This document shows, one piece after another, positions 26,352 through 35,743 of a stretch of DNA of 64,000 nt. Within the stretch, counting starts at the first letter, position 1. Each line of letters starts with the position of its first letter. The position numbers and the translations under genes are program-made. The notes under the pieces were generated by a model. It was given only the letters and a program-made list of their open reading frames with translations, made no database searches and was not told where the DNA came from. Origin of the DNA: Stieleria maiorica (lineage in GTDB: Bacteria; Planctomycetota; Planctomycetia; Pirellulales; Pirellulaceae); NCBI RefSeq assembly GCF_008035925.1, contig NZ_CP036264.1:3158443-3222442 (forward strand), given 5' to 3'.

Positions 26352-27179
26352 ATGAATATTCGCCTGCTCTCTCGATACTCCCTCGCTCTCCTGTGCCTCT
26401 GCCTGACGCTCCTCCAAAACCACGTCTGCGGCGACGAGCCCGCTGCGGAAAAGGACGCTGGAAAATCCGAGTGGATCCAGCTGTTTAACGGCAAAAACCT
26501 CGACGGTTGGACGCCCAAAATCCGTCACCACGCGGTCGGCGAAAACTATGGCAACACGTTCCGCGTCGAAGACGGATTGTTGAAAGTCCGCTACGACGAA
26601 TCGGCCTACCCCAGCTTTGACGAACGGTTCGGCCACCTGTTTTACAACAAGCCGTTCTCCCATTACCGCTTGCGCGTGGTCTATCGTTTTGTCGGCGACC
26701 AGGTCAAAGGCGGGCCGGGATGGGCGACGCGAAACAGCGGCCTGATGCTGCACGGCGAAGACCCCAAGATGATGACCATCGACCAGGATTTTCCGACCTC
26801 GATCGAAGTCCAGCTGTTGGGCGGAAACGGCAAAGACGAGCGCACGACGTTGAACCTGTGCACCCCCGGCACTAACGTCGTCATGAACGGCAAACTGTTC
26901 TTGCCCCACTGCACGTCGTCCAGCTCCAAAACGTATCACGGTGAGCAATGGGTGACGGCCGAAGTCGAAGTCCGCGGCTCAAAACTCGTCCGGCACATCA
27001 TCGACGGCGAAACCGTGCTGGAGTACACCCAGCCCCAACTGGACGATCGCGACGAACATGCCGCGATGCTGGCCGACAAGCAAGGCGGAAACCTGCTCGA
27101 CCAAGGCACGATCTCCCTGCAATCGGAAAGCCACCCCTGCGACTTCCGCTCGGTGGAATTGATGATCCTGGACGAATAA
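26352..27179 (+). CDS. secreted DUF1080 (3-keto-disaccharide hydrolase-type) protein
   Basis: 275 aa with a Sec signal (LALLCLCLTLLQNHVCG). The DUF1080 fold starts with WIQLFNGKNLDGWTPK and includes FEVDGLLKV-like FRVEDGLLKVRYDES, YRLRVVYRF, NSGLMLHGE and the end QSESHPCDFRSVELM, the family's closing pattern. Members are concanavalin-like beta sandwiches acting on glycosides in planctomycetes and bacteroidetes. The gene is 51 bp after the SDR and has its own signal peptide; it may or may not belong to that operon. Confidence 0.92.
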   Translation: MNIRLLSRYSLALLCLCLTLLQNHVCGDEPAAEKDAGKSEWIQLFNGKNLDGWTPKIRHHAVGENYGNTFRVEDGLLKVRYDESAYPSFDERFGHLFYNKPFSHYRLRVVYRFVGDQVKGGPGWATRNSGLMLHGEDPKMMTIDQDFPTSIEVQLLGGNGKDERTTLNLCTPGTNVVMNGKLFLPHCTSSSSKTYHGEQWVTAEVEVRGSKLVRHIIDGETVLEYTQPQLDDRDEHAAMLADKQGGNLLDQGTISLQSESHPCDFRSVELMILDE

Positions 27180-27270
27180 CGCGCCCTCGCGCCTGCCGGT
27201 TTCAGTTCCCTTCGTACTTCATCGTGTCCGCCATCTGGCGCCGGCCCACGCACCCCCGCTCTCGTCGCCT

Positions 27271-27295
27271 CGTTCCCCGGCTCCGCCTGGGAACG
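27271..27295. repeat. REP-like palindrome (CGTTCCC...GGGAACG), copy 1
   Basis: The arms CGTTCCC and GGGAACG enclose CGGCTCCGCCT, which itself can pair (GGC/GCC). A near-identical 25-bp copy is at 54694-54718. Confidence 0.65.
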
Positions 27296-27305
27296 CACTG
27301 AACAC

Positions 27306-27422
27306 GAGTGACATCAGCCGATTCGCGCAAGCGTTCGGGCAACAGAGTCGGTGGAGGCCCAGCGTCCATGAAGCCCGTAGGCTGGCGCCAAACGGCTGAT
27401 CCCAACAGGGTTTCGCGGAATC
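27306..27422. repeat. TIR-bearing dispersed element, copy A
   Basis: Inverted termini ATCAGCCGATTCGCGCAAGC (27313-27332) and its imperfect complement ending AAACGGCTGAT (27381-27400) agree at 17 of 20 positions. Outside them lie the flanks GAGTGAC and CCCAACAGGGTTTCGCGGAATC, which also recur in copy B (42996-43154, opposite orientation). The centre has a single GGAGGCCCAGCGTCCATG-like unit. No coding capacity. Confidence 0.75.
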
Positions 27423-27473
27423 TCGACGGATTCAATTCCGTTGAATTCTCTTAGGCTCAACCCCTACCGCCCC

Positions 27474-27540
27474 CATCGTCCTGTCCCCATCGACTTGCCC
27501 TCCATCATTCTGCCCCGAATCATTCTGCCATCCCTCCCCT
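27474..27540. repeat. short degenerate CATTCTGCCC-type repeats
   Basis: Units such as CATCGTCCTGTCCC, CATCGACTTGCCC, CATCATTCTGCCCC and CATTCTGCCATCCC follow each other with a period of about 15. Similar strings recur at 55550-55625. Confidence 0.45.
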
Positions 27541-27544
27541 CCCA

Positions 27545-28852
27545 CTAAATCCGCACCGAATCAAAAAACGTTTCCATCTCCGCTTGAAACGCTTCCTGTT
27601 TCGCCTTCTCCTCCTCACTCGGTTCCGGCGGCCGGCCCTCCTCCAGATCCTCCTCGGACCATTCCACTCTGGGTATCCCGCAGCCGAACAAGATGACTTG
27701 GTCACCGACCAGGTAGTATTCCACGGTCATGTCGGTCAGCGTCATGCCACCGCTACTGCTGCCCTTCATGCCGGCGTGTCCGTTGCGTTCGACGCGTTCT
27801 CCGCCGTAGACATCTGACATGATCATCCGTCCGGCGCGATACGCCAATTGCATGTCGCTTGGGTTCAGATACTCGTAGGTGTCGACGGCGACCAGGAACG
27901 TGGCGCCTGTCGCTGCGCTCTCAAACACCTGGGCTTCGATCGATGTCGGCGGCTCTTCGACGGCGTTGCCTTCGGGGACGACAAACGAAACCCGGTTGAC
28001 CGATCCGCTTTGAAAACCCGCCGGAGCTTCGACCGCCTCGGCGGCGGACGAGGCCGTCTGGCGCGAGCGTTTGGATTTGACCGCCATCACCGTCAGTCCG
28101 ATCACCAGCCCCAGGACAACGACGGCTGCGCCCGATCCGGCGGCGATCCACAACAGCTTTTTGTTGATCGGTTTTTTCGTTCCCGCGTTCTTAGCCCCAG
28201 CGGCCGGATTGGCCGCCGGGGATGCGGCCGCCAGTGGTCCGGCGGCCGCGGGAAACGCCGCCCCGGATGCCGCGGGAACCGCGGCGGCGGGAAAACCACC
28301 GGCCGCAACTGCGCCGGCGGCCGGAACGTCCAGATTACCGAAATCAAAACCGCCCGCCGCCGGTGCTGCAGCCGGAGACGCAGCCAGTGGATCAGCAGCC
28401 AGCGGATCGGCAGCAAACGGGTCTGCTCCAAATGGGTCGGCTGCCGCAGACGCGGTGTCAAAACCGCCGGAGGGTAGGTTTGCGAACGGATTCTCATCGA
28501 CAAACGGAGACTCTGCGGGGGCGGCCGCGGGGACCTGCTGCGCCGCCGGTTTTCGCTTTTTCGCTGTCCTTCGTGCGGCAGACGCCGCGGGCGATGACGC
28601 CTTGGCTGCCGGCTTTGCCGCAGCGGGCTTGTTAGCGACACGCTTCTTGGCCGCCGGTTTCGTGGCGGCGGCCGATTCGGTCGGCGCGGCCGTTTGAGCG
28701 GCGGGCTGTTGGGTGTCCGCTGCTGGCGACGGCGATTTTTTTCCAGGAACCTTCAGCACCGTCTGGCACTTGGGGCATTTGACTTTGACCGCGACCGCCT
28801 GCTGTTGCAACTTCATCAGTGTCGCGCACTTGGGGCACTTAATCGTTAGCAT
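27545..28852 (-). CDS. zinc-ribbon membrane protein with Ala/Pro-rich linker
   Basis: 435 aa from MLTIKCPKC (28852), overlapping the upstream gene by 14 bp. Two CPKC motifs 20 residues apart (IKCPKCATLMKL, VKCPKCQTVLKV) form one zinc ribbon of the MJ0042/FmdB type. A long Ala/Pro/Lys-rich region follows (about 45-240) with five-residue repeats (ADPFG, ADPFA, ADPLA, ADPLA). One transmembrane helix (about 247-270, LLWIAAGSGAAVVVLGLVIGLTVMAV) leads to a C-terminal domain of about 160 residues, with no recognised motif, ending in an acidic helix. The cytosolic zinc-ribbon/outside domain layout is common in planctomycetes. Confidence 0.82.
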   Translation of the reverse strand: MLTIKCPKCATLMKLQQQAVAVKVKCPKCQTVLKVPGKKSPSPAADTQQPAAQTAAPTESAAATKPAAKKRVANKPAAAKPAAKASSPAASAARRTAKKRKPAAQQVPAAAPAESPFVDENPFANLPSGGFDTASAAADPFGADPFAADPLAADPLAASPAAAPAAGGFDFGNLDVPAAGAVAAGGFPAAAVPAASGAAFPAAAGPLAAASPAANPAAGAKNAGTKKPINKKLLWIAAGSGAAVVVLGLVIGLTVMAVKSKRSRQTASSAAEAVEAPAGFQSGSVNRVSFVVPEGNAVEEPPTSIEAQVFESAATGATFLVAVDTYEYLNPSDMQLAYRAGRMIMSDVYGGERVERNGHAGMKGSSSGGMTLTDMTVEYYLVGDQVILFGCGIPRVEWSEEDLEEGRPPEPSEEEKAKQEAFQAEMETFFDSVRI

Positions 28853-29495
28853 GTTGCTTCTCAAGTCGATCCAGTTGGTCTTGGGCGTACTGCTGGGCCT
28901 CTTCCAGCTTTTTCGGATCGATCAGGTTTTGCACCCTGACTTCGCAAAACCATTCCGACCCGTTGTTTTTGACTTTGACCGTGATGTCGTAGGGGGCGTC
29001 GGGACAGGAGGCATAGCCGAGGTGAGTGTCGTCGTTGGCCAGCGCATGGCGGAACCCACGCAGGATCGCGTCGTCGGCGACGTTGTGCCACGGATTGGAG
29101 GACTCGTCGGCCAGCGCAGTTTCCAGCGCCATGCACAAGTCGACTTCGTCGAAGGTGTCCGTCGGCGGTTTGATTTGCAGCTGGGCGCTCTTTTTCAAGA
29201 AATTGGCCAGCCGCCACTCGGCCTTGAAGGGTTTGCCGTTCCAAACGTGATCGATGTCGTAGATCGCGCCGTGGTTGGCATGTTCCTCGAACAGCAACTC
29301 ATTGGCTTCGCGAAACGACAGCATGCCGTCCAGTGGCGGCGCCTCAGGCAGACACCCGGCGACGCCTGAGAGGACCGCCAGCACCATCGCCGCGGCGAGC
29401 GAGCGATTGACGGTCCCGGGCCTCCCTCTGCCGGGCCGCCGTGGGGTAGAGCGTCCTGTGCCGAACCAAAGTCTCGGCCGGTGGTGGATTTGCAT
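28839..29495 (-). CDS. lipoprotein of unknown function
   Basis: About 218 aa from ATG 29495 (another ATG at 29522). The signal LAAAMVLAVLSGVAGCLPEA has a clear lipobox with Cys. The mature part (SFREANELLFEEHANHG, YDIDHVWNGKPFKAEWRLAN) contains about 180 residues without a recognised catalytic motif; a helical C-terminus (KKLEEAQQYAQDQLDRLEK) looks like a coiled coil. The last 14 bp overlap the zinc-ribbon gene start, so the two are translationally coupled and probably work at the membrane together. Confidence 0.78.
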   Translation of the reverse strand: MQIHHRPRLWFGTGRSTPRRPGRGRPGTVNRSLAAAMVLAVLSGVAGCLPEAPPLDGMLSFREANELLFEEHANHGAIYDIDHVWNGKPFKAEWRLANFLKKSAQLQIKPPTDTFDEVDLCMALETALADESSNPWHNVADDAILRGFRHALANDDTHLGYASCPDAPYDITVKVKNNGSEWFCEVRVQNLIDPKKLEEAQQYAQDQLDRLEKQHAND

Positions 29496-29599
29496 TGCGT
29501 CACCCGATTCAGAATCATTCACAGAAAAAGTGAAGCCGCCATCAAGAGATGATACCCCAACCGGATGCCCCCATGTTCAAAAAGCCACCCCACACCCCT

Positions 29600-29810
29600 T
29601 CCCCCCACGTACAACAGCCCTTCCCGGCCGGTCACTCCCACGCGTCCCACGTGCCTCCACGTACGACGGCCCTTCCGGGCTGTCGGCCCAACACGCCCCG
29701 CGTGCCGCCACCTACGACCACCCTTCCTGCCGGTCGCTCCAACAGGCCCCGCGAGCCTCCAGGTACGACGGCCCTTCCGGGCGGTCGCTCCCCGAACTTT
29801 CCCGGTGATC
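29600..29810. repeat. four imperfect ~50-bp repeats with TACGACGGCCCTTCCGGGC core
   Basis: Four tandem units share the palindromic core GGCCCTTCCGGGC preceded by CCACGTACGAC or a close variant. Related units in the opposite orientation form the array at 38500-38616, and a lone copy is at 36014-36045. No gene is supported between 29523 and 30092. Confidence 0.65.
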
Positions 29811-30092
29811 CCCTGCTGGTGAAACCACTCACCCCCAAATCGACGATTGCTCATCGCCACGTGCGAAGCCGCCGCTCCGATTTCAGGACACCGAAACAAA
29901 ACCGCCCCAATCAAAAATGAGGCTGAAGAAACGGAGCGGGGTGTCCGAAAAGAAGCATCTGGCCGAGTCGAACGCGGCCGCGGCGACAAATTCCGCTGCG
30001 GTCCGTCGAACCTTCTACGGCCCAGAAAAGTCTAAGGCGGAGCCGGCCTTGCAAAACAATCTCGGTCCGCTAAACTTCCCCCTCTCACAGCC

Positions 30093-30197
<105 letters not shown>

Positions 30198-30364
30198 TCG
30201 TTTGTGGGCGGTGGCTCGGAATTGACCAAAAGTGGATTTCACAGGATTTCACAAAAACCGCCCCAAATCATTTATCACGCCACCCCACGCTCTTCACGGT
30301 AAGCGGCTCCTCTTTCGCTCGCATTGAACTGCCGCATCCGTTCAGTTAGCAGTGGGATGTCGCT

Positions 30365-30595
30365 GTGCGGGAACTCCACGCAAAGCGAGAAGACGAACTG
30401 TCGGTGTTCAGCGCCGTCGAACTCGTCAGTCGTCTCTCCCATGATAGACGTGTCCCAAGGCCGGGCAGTGTATGTCCATATTGCAATTGCTTGGCCAGCC
30501 TCGAGGAGGGCGACGAGTCCACGTTATCCGGCCTGATCGATCAGTTGCAGCAGATTCTTGCAGCGGAGAATTGGAAACGAAAGATGCGGCGATAA
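30365..30595 (+). CDS. possible small Cys-motif protein or gene remnant
   Basis: 76 aa from GTG at 30365. The C-terminal half has a protein-like pattern: VCPYCNCLASLEEGDESTLS followed by an amphipathic helix ending AAENWKRKMRR, with a CPYC motif that could bind metal. Start and promoter are unclear. It may be a degraded fragment rather than a functional gene. No other gene in 30198-30667. Confidence 0.35.
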   Translation: MRELHAKREDELSVFSAVELVSRLSHDRRVPRPGSVCPYCNCLASLEEGDESTLSGLIDQLQQILAAENWKRKMRR

Positions 30596-30667
30596 AGCTG
30601 ACAACAACATTTCATCAGCGAGATATTGCTTTCCACATTTTGGGCAGAGGAACTGCCGCATTGTTTT

Positions 30668-31297
30668 CTATTTCCACTCAAACACGGCCAACTGCGGCAA
30701 GTGATCGCTCAAGGCAAATGATTCCTTGTCGTTGATGTTGAGTCGGAACGCTCCCTCGAAAAGCGGCCTCGATTCAGTCACACGCTCCGCAATCGGACCA
30801 GCGGCCATCACATAAAGATGTGCCGAATGAACGACGAGTGGATCGCCACTGGGCAACTTCACGGTCGCACTTCCCCAGTGTCTTGTGAAAAGCTCCTTTG
30901 GACGCTCGCTTTGCACTGGAGCGTTCTGTGACTCAATGATCTCGAACTTGCTCAGCAATGTGCCCGGCCAACTGCCTCCACTGGGAAATCTGACGTGGTT
31001 CATTCCCAGCAACGCGGCGACTTCCTTGGTCAGTTCTTCGCCGGGGGATTCGGAGAAACTGATGATGTCTGGTTCGTGGAGTGACAGTTCCATCGCCAAT
31101 CTCTTCGCCATCTGACCCTTGGCGACGGCTTGCTGAGCCAATCGACGTTGGTGCGGCCAGCCAGTGAGGTTGAAGATATTGTAGGCGATGACTCGAAGCG
31201 TCTGAGGTCTTGAGTCATCGGCGAAGATCGTTCCCGCCGTAGTGATTCCAGCAGCGACCGTAGCACCGAATTGTCTGCGTGAAATGGGCATGTTCAT
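30668..31297 (-). CDS. Tat-exported endonuclease/exonuclease/phosphatase family protein, internally shortened
   Basis: About 209 aa from ATG 31297 (a second ATG at 31291 is better spaced from GGGAG). Tat signal SRRQFGATVAAGITTAGTIF. The EEP-fold start is LRVIAYNIFNLTG (Asn) and PDIISFSE (metal Glu). SAHLYV and the end SDHLPQLAVFEW (final catalytic SDH) are present, but the central GDFN/GDxN segment that carries an essential Asp is missing between AERVTESRP and LFEGAFRLN. The protein is about 70-90 residues shorter than normal, consistent with an in-frame deletion; activity is doubtful. Confidence 0.75.
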   Translation of the reverse strand: MNMPISRRQFGATVAAGITTAGTIFADDSRPQTLRVIAYNIFNLTGWPHQRRLAQQAVAKGQMAKRLAMELSLHEPDIISFSESPGEELTKEVAALLGMNHVRFPSGGSWPGTLLSKFEIIESQNAPVQSERPKELFTRHWGSATVKLPSGDPLVVHSAHLYVMAAGPIAERVTESRPLFEGAFRLNINDKESFALSDHLPQLAVFEWK

Positions 31298-31720
31298 GTC
31301 TCCCTTGTATTCGCCGATTCTACTCGTCCCCCGTTGTCTCTGGTCGCTTGCTAATGCAATTGCGGAACCTATCGCCTGCAGCGCTTCGTTGAAGCCTATC
31401 CTACATATTGACCGCACGGTCCAACACGTTCGGCAACGTCACGATATTGGTTGATTGATGGACGCATTGTCGTGAACTCAGGTTTGCAAGTGAATCTTCG
31501 GAAGTTGGAACGATGCGCGAGTCGACTTTCGAAAGGCATGCACGCTAAGTGTCAACGCCTTCTGGCTGAAAGCAAAATGGCCGCAAAATGAATCCGATTT
31601 GGTTGCCCGGTCTGGAGCAATCGTCTCTAATGCTCTCGCGGGTGGGTGTATCGCCCCCTGGGGATAGAGGGTATTCGTACCGTTGGAAAGCACGATTCAA
31701 ACAGACCAAGGATTCACAGC
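31298..31720. other. intergenic region, no gene seen
   Basis: This divergent gap should hold the promoters of the phosphatase-family gene and of the giant dockerin gene, but I see no clear consensus boxes, repeats or RNA gene. In-frame sequence from 31646 continues into the dockerin gene without resembling a signal region. Confidence 0.4.
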
Positions 31721-34700
31721 ATGACGAGTTCAAGAAGGTATGCGGCAGATCGGTCCAAATTGTTTCGAAACGACCGTCGCGAAGCGAGCCCAGGGCGCCC
31801 TCGCCAACACCTGTCCGTGCAGCTGCTCGAACCACGACAGATGCTCGCCGGAGACTACGTGCCGACCACCCCGGCCGATTGGTTGGACGCGAACAATCGT
31901 GAATCGCTACTGGAAAGCTATCGGCCAGCGCCGATGGTGGGTCACGGGGAGGGCGAGTCGACAACTCCGATTCGCAGCGCGACGTTGACCGTACGAGTCC
32001 AGGACGTCGATTTCAATTGCAATAGCAGCACCTGCGAGCGGGACGAGCTGTACTTTAACGGGACCCGTTTGACTTCACCGGGGCAGTACCTGACGGGGGC
32101 CGACGATCAGTGGAGCACCGTGACGTTTGATGTTGATCCGAGCCTGATCGTCTCCGGTGCGAACGAAATCTTGATCATCATTGATGTGCTGGGCGGTGGT
32201 TGGTGTTTAGAGGCGGACTGGGGCCAACTTCGTGTGACGCGCGAGGACGGTTCGGTCGACGACTATCGAACGACCAATGATCCAGACCTGGATCTCTATC
32301 AACCCTGTAATGGTGGGGATAATCGGATCGAGTTTGAAATTGATGTCTATGACATAGAAGTCAAAGATATCATGGCCACCGATGATGTCGACATGCGAGG
32401 CATCAATGATTTGGTCTATGATCGAGCGACTTCCAGTCGGCAACCCATCGCCGACAACATGATCGATTCGGGTTTCTTCGGCTTCGGCGGTGGTCCCGGG
32501 GCCTTCACTGTCACTCCCCAGTTTGAATCGGTTGGATCGTCTTTCCCGAACGAAACGTTCAAAGTCGAATACGCGTATTCCATTGTCGGTAGTGCTCAAA
32601 CTGGAAACGGACAATTCTCGATCACTCCATCGGATCTCACGGAAGACATCTCGATCAAGGTCCCCTCGTCCATCGGCCAATACAAGCTGAGGCTGGAATT
32701 CGAGATCAAAGACAGTGATGGCGTTGTCGTTAGCCAACCACAAGTTCCAGAATTGGACTTGTATGTCACCTACGCAGAGCCAGAAACCTGGTGGGATCCG
32801 AAAAAGGAGTGGATCGAAGCGGGGACCAAATGGGCCAGCGGTGCGACGACCGACACTCAGGTTGCACATGGAGTTTTGGCAGGCATCTATAGTCAGTCGG
32901 GGTGGCGCTATCGCGATGTCGGTTTTCGCTCTGGAGGTAACACTTCCACTGGAGATTGGACGCGTTTAACGGGAATGGGAGGCAGTTCACCGACGCCCAT
33001 GGGGAACTGTGTAACGTTTTCAAATGCCTGGCAGGGTTTGACGCGTTCGCTCGGACTCGATACGGATGTTGAACGAACCTACGGAAACACCTCCTCGTGG
33101 AATCCTTTCTCTAAAGCTTCCTTCATTACCAAACCGTCGACGTCAGTCGGTGGGGAAATCAGCGGGAATGCACATCCGCCCGGCGCAACACCGGACCGAT
33201 GGTTGTTCGGGATGCATCAGGTCGGCTATTACGCAGGAACGTTTTTCGACCCGACGTTCGGAAAGACTTGGACGGGTGCGTTGCACGATTTCATCGAGTG
33301 GTTTGATTCCGGTGTCGGGGGGACAGACGCGATCGGCCCCTACGCGGTCGTGGGCAATCAGCGCGTGTACGACACCGGCATCAGTCCTGCGCATGGCTGG
33401 GGTGACTACCTCTATCGCCCCAATGCTTCACCAGAATTCATTGAGGCACAACCGGTCGCGGCCGATGGCGAATGGATCGCATCGACCGAGACCGACTACG
33501 CGGGACACGACATCGACGGAGACGGAATCTACGATCAACTGGTCTTCCGTTGGGACATGGAAGTGGACACGCCGGGGACGTATGCCGTGACGGGATCGCT
33601 TTCCGCACGGGGAACGCGGATCACCAATCGTGCGACCTACAACAACAGTCTTGAGAACACGGTTCTCCTGGAGGCCGCTACCCCCGGAACCTATCGCTTG
33701 GATTTCGCGTTCAGTGGCGAAGACATTTATTATCGAGCGATGGACGGCAATTATCAGGCAACCTTCACCGTCGTCTCGCCGGAGCAATCGACGTCAACCT
33801 TCGAGATACAGGCGGCCGGCATCGACCACACACAATTCGGCGAGTCCGATATTGATCTCGTTTCCGTTGTTGCGACGGGTGTCAGCTTGGACGCGGATGG
33901 CCAGTTCGATGTTTTGCGAATCTCGGCAGAAGTGTTCTCGCGAACTGCTACAGCGGGAGCGATCCAAGCGAAAGTGTTCTCCTTGGACGGCGATTTTCTG
34001 GCAGATGTGGGTTCAAGCGTCGAGCTTGCTGCCGGAAATCAGACTGTGGTCTTGGACCTGGAATCATCACCGTTGTTGCGGAGCGGAATTGACGGTCCAT
34101 ACACCGTCCAGGTGCACGTTTACGATTCCAGTTTTGTGCAGGTGGATCGCTCGGCAGCGTTGACTGAATCGTTCGAATCGGCCGATTTTGACTCCGAGGC
34201 CACAATCTCAACCGACATTCAAACGGAGGCGGTCGATACCAACAACAATTCCTTTGCCGACAAGCTGGATGTCACGTTGTCAATCGATGTGCAGACCGTC
34301 GGCACGTACACGGTAAAGGCGTCGCTGTATGCTGACGACGGAACGCTGATTCAGACGATCAGCAAGGAAGAGACGTTCGCAGCCGGCCGAAACGAAATCA
34401 CACTTTCATTTGATGGACGCGCAATCGCCGACCACGGCTCGGGTGGGCCCTATCAGGTGCGTTATGTTTCGATCGGCAAGGAAACGACGTTTGACATCGT
34501 TGAGGACGCAGCGACGACCGACACGCTCATGCCCGAAGACTTCGAGCCGGCTTCCACGCTGCCGATCGATTTTACAGGCGTCTTCTCGCACGCGCTCGTC
34601 GACGACAATGCTGATGACATCGTCGATCGTCTAGTCATCTACACACAGGTGATGGTCGGCCAATCAGGTTCGTATGAGTTGAACGGTCGCCTGCTAGACG

Positions 34701-35743
34701 GCGAAGGTGGGGAGATCGATTTCCAAGGGACGACCGTCACTCTGGATGAAGGAGAAACGGTCGACGTCGCACTGTCGTTCTCAAGTCAAAGCATTATCGA
34801 CAATGGGGTCGATGGCCCATTCGTGTTGACAGACCTAAGCATCTATCCGGTCTCGGGCTCCGGACAAACTGCATTCCGACTCGATGCCTATTCGACGGAT
34901 GCGTACATCGTCGCGGATTTCCAAGCCAAGCCGCACCGTATTTATCCTCCGATGAGAATCACCGGACCACATTCCATTCCGGGAGATGGACTTGTGACCG
35001 CGCTGATGTTCAAGGCAATCGAAGACACGACTCTCGCGATCGTTCCCATCGGGGTAAGCTCGCTCAGGGAATTCGCCCAGGTGATCGATCAGGATCTGCA
35101 ACCGACGCACGAGTTCCAACGCGGTATCATCACGGCCCGCGTTAGCGAAGGGGAATACTACGCGATCGTTTTTGAACCCAGCCAGATCGATAGCCTCTAC
35201 TACGTTTATTCCTCAAATGGCGAGGACGCCATGTCGGCAAACGTAAGTACCAATTTTCTATTGCACACCGATACCAATTTCGATGGCATCACCAGTCCTT
35301 CCGATGCGCTTCGGGTGATAAATTATCTTTCCCTCAATGCGGACGGTGGGGAAGGCGAGTCACCGATCCTGTCCACGCGGTTTCTGGACGTCAACATGGA
35401 CGGCAAAGTGTCCCCACTTGACGCACTGACAGTCATCAACCGTATCGCGTTGGAGCAAGGGGAAGGGGAACTCACCCTGGAAACCGAATCGAGTTTTCTC
35501 GATGAAGACTCAGAACGTTGTCGCTTGAAGGATGCTCGCTCGATCGTCGGTCTCAACGAGTTCTACAATTCACCACCGATTGACCGCGAAGTTGGTCGGG
35601 CGGTCCATCAAGTGCAACTTCCTGCGGATGAGATTGATAGTGCGGCACCATGGATCGGTCAACCAAGGGATGACGACGCCGATATTCAAATGGACATTGC
35701 GTTGTTGGAGTTGCTCGTCGATTCGACGTCTGGCATCGAGTAA
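31721..35743 (+). CDS. giant secreted dockerin protein with transglutaminase-like core
   Basis: 1340 aa from MTSSRRYAADRSKLF (31721); an ORF from 31646 adds 25 residues lacking signal features. The N-terminal LLEPRQMLAGDY motif (about 38-50) is the planctomycete export-associated LEPRxLLAG signal. After a beta-sandwich region, a core with GNCVTFSNAWQGLTRSLGLD (Cys about 455) and MHQVGYYAGTFFDPTFGK (His, Asp about 510-525) gives a transglutaminase-like Cys-His-Asp set. Several repeated beta-sandwich domains follow (each beginning ISTDIQTEAVDTNNNSFADK-like). The C-terminus holds a dockerin pair of EF-hands: DTNFDGITSPSDALRVINYL and DVNMDGKVSPLDALTVINRI. Single gene, no partner nearby. Confidence 0.85.
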   Translation: MTSSRRYAADRSKLFRNDRREASPGRPRQHLSVQLLEPRQMLAGDYVPTTPADWLDANNRESLLESYRPAPMVGHGEGESTTPIRSATLTVRVQDVDFNCNSSTCERDELYFNGTRLTSPGQYLTGADDQWSTVTFDVDPSLIVSGANEILIIIDVLGGGWCLEADWGQLRVTREDGSVDDYRTTNDPDLDLYQPCNGGDNRIEFEIDVYDIEVKDIMATDDVDMRGINDLVYDRATSSRQPIADNMIDSGFFGFGGGPGAFTVTPQFESVGSSFPNETFKVEYAYSIVGSAQTGNGQFSITPSDLTEDISIKVPSSIGQYKLRLEFEIKDSDGVVVSQPQVPELDLYVTYAEPETWWDPKKEWIEAGTKWASGATTDTQVAHGVLAGIYSQSGWRYRDVGFRSGGNTSTGDWTRLTGMGGSSPTPMGNCVTFSNAWQGLTRSLGLDTDVERTYGNTSSWNPFSKASFITKPSTSVGGEISGNAHPPGATPDRWLFGMHQVGYYAGTFFDPTFGKTWTGALHDFIEWFDSGVGGTDAIGPYAVVGNQRVYDTGISPAHGWGDYLYRPNASPEFIEAQPVAADGEWIASTETDYAGHDIDGDGIYDQLVFRWDMEVDTPGTYAVTGSLSARGTRITNRATYNNSLENTVLLEAATPGTYRLDFAFSGEDIYYRAMDGNYQATFTVVSPEQSTSTFEIQAAGIDHTQFGESDIDLVSVVATGVSLDADGQFDVLRISAEVFSRTATAGAIQAKVFSLDGDFLADVGSSVELAAGNQTVVLDLESSPLLRSGIDGPYTVQVHVYDSSFVQVDRSAALTESFESADFDSEATISTDIQTEAVDTNNNSFADKLDVTLSIDVQTVGTYTVKASLYADDGTLIQTISKEETFAAGRNEITLSFDGRAIADHGSGGPYQVRYVSIGKETTFDIVEDAATTDTLMPEDFEPASTLPIDFTGVFSHALVDDNADDIVDRLVIYTQVMVGQSGSYELNGRLLDGEGGEIDFQGTTVTLDEGETVDVALSFSSQSIIDNGVDGPFVLTDLSIYPVSGSGQTAFRLDAYSTDAYIVADFQAKPHRIYPPMRITGPHSIPGDGLVTALMFKAIEDTTLAIVPIGVSSLREFAQVIDQDLQPTHEFQRGIITARVSEGEYYAIVFEPSQIDSLYYVYSSNGEDAMSANVSTNFLLHTDTNFDGITSPSDALRVINYLSLNADGGEGESPILSTRFLDVNMDGKVSPLDALTVINRIALEQGEGELTLETESSFLDEDSERCRLKDARSIVGLNEFYNSPPIDREVGRAVHQVQLPADEIDSAAPWIGQPRDDDADIQMDIALLELLVDSTSGIE

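Noticed and set aside
28071..28697. Ala-rich plus-strand frame antisense to the zinc-ribbon protein
   Set aside because: Its Ala/Gly composition mirrors the Ala/Pro linker coded on the other strand.
29600..29810. CRISPR array
   Set aside because: Units are imperfect, of unequal length and carry no unique spacers; there are no cas genes nearby.
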